From an uncultured Porphyromonadaceae bacterium (GTDB taxonomy: Bacteria > Bacteroidota > Bacteroidia > Bacteroidales > Muribaculaceae): a DNA stretch of 5,666 bases. A program made the translations under genes and the position numbers. Location: contig USNC01000113.1 in NCBI GenBank assembly GCA_900555915.1, positions 1 to 5,666 on the forward strand. Reading direction: 5' to 3'. Under the pieces are notes generated by a model. The model was not told where the DNA came from and made no database searches. It was given only the letters and a program-made list of their open reading frames with translations. Positions 5,442-5,666 of the stretch are shown piece by piece. Each line of letters opens with the position of its first letter. Position 1 is the first letter of the stretch.

Positions 5442-5628
5442 CTGGTGTTTTCCATAATACATTTTACTAACCTAACATCATGAAACTAATTTTTCTTACT
5501 TTCGATATTAAAACAACTGCGGGTGGGAAAAGGTTGCGCCGACGTTTATTTTTTTTCGATGTGTATGCCACAGGAGCAGGAGGCACATGCGGGCGGATAA
5601 AAAAGCGACCTGCGGTTATCTTCCCAGA

Positions 5629-5666
5629 CTGTCTCTTATACACATCTCCGAGCCCACGAGACACTG
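5629..5666. other. Illumina Nextera (Tn5) adapter remnant at the contig end
   Basis: CTGTCTCTTATACACATCT (5629-5647) is the 19-bp Tn5 mosaic end. It is followed without a break by CCGAGCCCACGAGAC (5648-5662), the reverse complement of the Nextera read-2/i7 adapter tail, and by ACTG, which would be the first bases of an index. This is sequencing artefact. Any reading frame that enters or starts here is spurious in that part. Confidence 0.98.

Larger units (their letters stand above)
4903..5628. other. Gene-poor, structure-rich intergenic stretch
   Basis: I find no protein gene I can defend here. The open readings on both strands are short, lack recognisable motifs and overlap each other. The stretch holds the kbl promoter and leader, a 7-bp-stem hairpin at 5075-5095 (GCTCCGC/GCGGAGC), the palindrome at 5120-5147, a plus-strand promoter candidate, the inverted repeat pair, a strong hairpin at 5340-5372 and a minus-strand terminator. 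From 5480 a plus-strand reading (MKLIFLTFDIKTT...) begins after a Bacteroidales-like context (AACCTAACATCATG) and stays open into the adapter. On the minus strand a reading ends at 5467, 25 bp before the terminator hairpin. Either could be the edge of a real gene, but neither resembles a family I know. Confidence 0.6.

Overview
The window looks like the end of a draft or metagenomic contig from a gut-type member of the order Bacteroidales. A Muribaculaceae/Prevotella-like genome is my best guess, but this is inference. The grounds are a secreted choice-of-anchor-J protein with a Bacteroidetes-style C-terminal tail, a TlpA lipoprotein of the Bacteroidetes kind, a TAnnTTTG-type promoter -7 box, A-rich start contexts instead of clear Shine-Dalgarno sites, and short tandem intergenic repeats. 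The last 38 bases are not genomic: they match the Illumina Nextera (Tn5) adapter plus four bases that are probably the start of an index.

Layout. Positions 3-2024 (+) hold the 3' part of a large secreted, mostly beta protein that runs off the left edge and is closed by a good terminator (2050-2080). Positions 2265-2516 (+) hold a small 83-residue protein with a recognisable LPDS..GLPE.R.YP..D..HVR motif. A strong 16-bp bidirectional terminator (2580-2614) separates it from the minus-strand genes. These are, in transcription order, kbl (4875-3676, glycine C-acetyltransferase), a 9-bp tandem repeat array (3544-3651), a TlpA-like lipoprotein (3514-2990), and an FlK-like hotdog thioesterase (2993-2616). 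The last two overlap by 4 bp (ATGA) and are probably translationally coupled. kbl has a TAnnTTTG box about 120 bp upstream of its start.

The right-hand 750 bp (4876-5628) has no gene I can defend but is rich in structure: a near-perfect 28-bp palindrome (5120-5147), a 17-bp inverted repeat pair (16/17) 129 bp apart that overlaps a Bacteroidetes-type promoter candidate, a 14-bp-stem hairpin (5340-5372), and a minus-strand terminator (5403-5441). This could be a structured RNA, a long leader, or a small invertible segment; the sequence alone does not decide.

Functionally, kbl serves threonine/glycine catabolism, the TlpA protein is a periplasm-facing thiol-disulfide oxidoreductase, and the thioesterase probably hydrolyses an unidentified acyl-CoA. 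Nothing in the sequence ties these three into one pathway. I did not find a convincing new multi-gene system.
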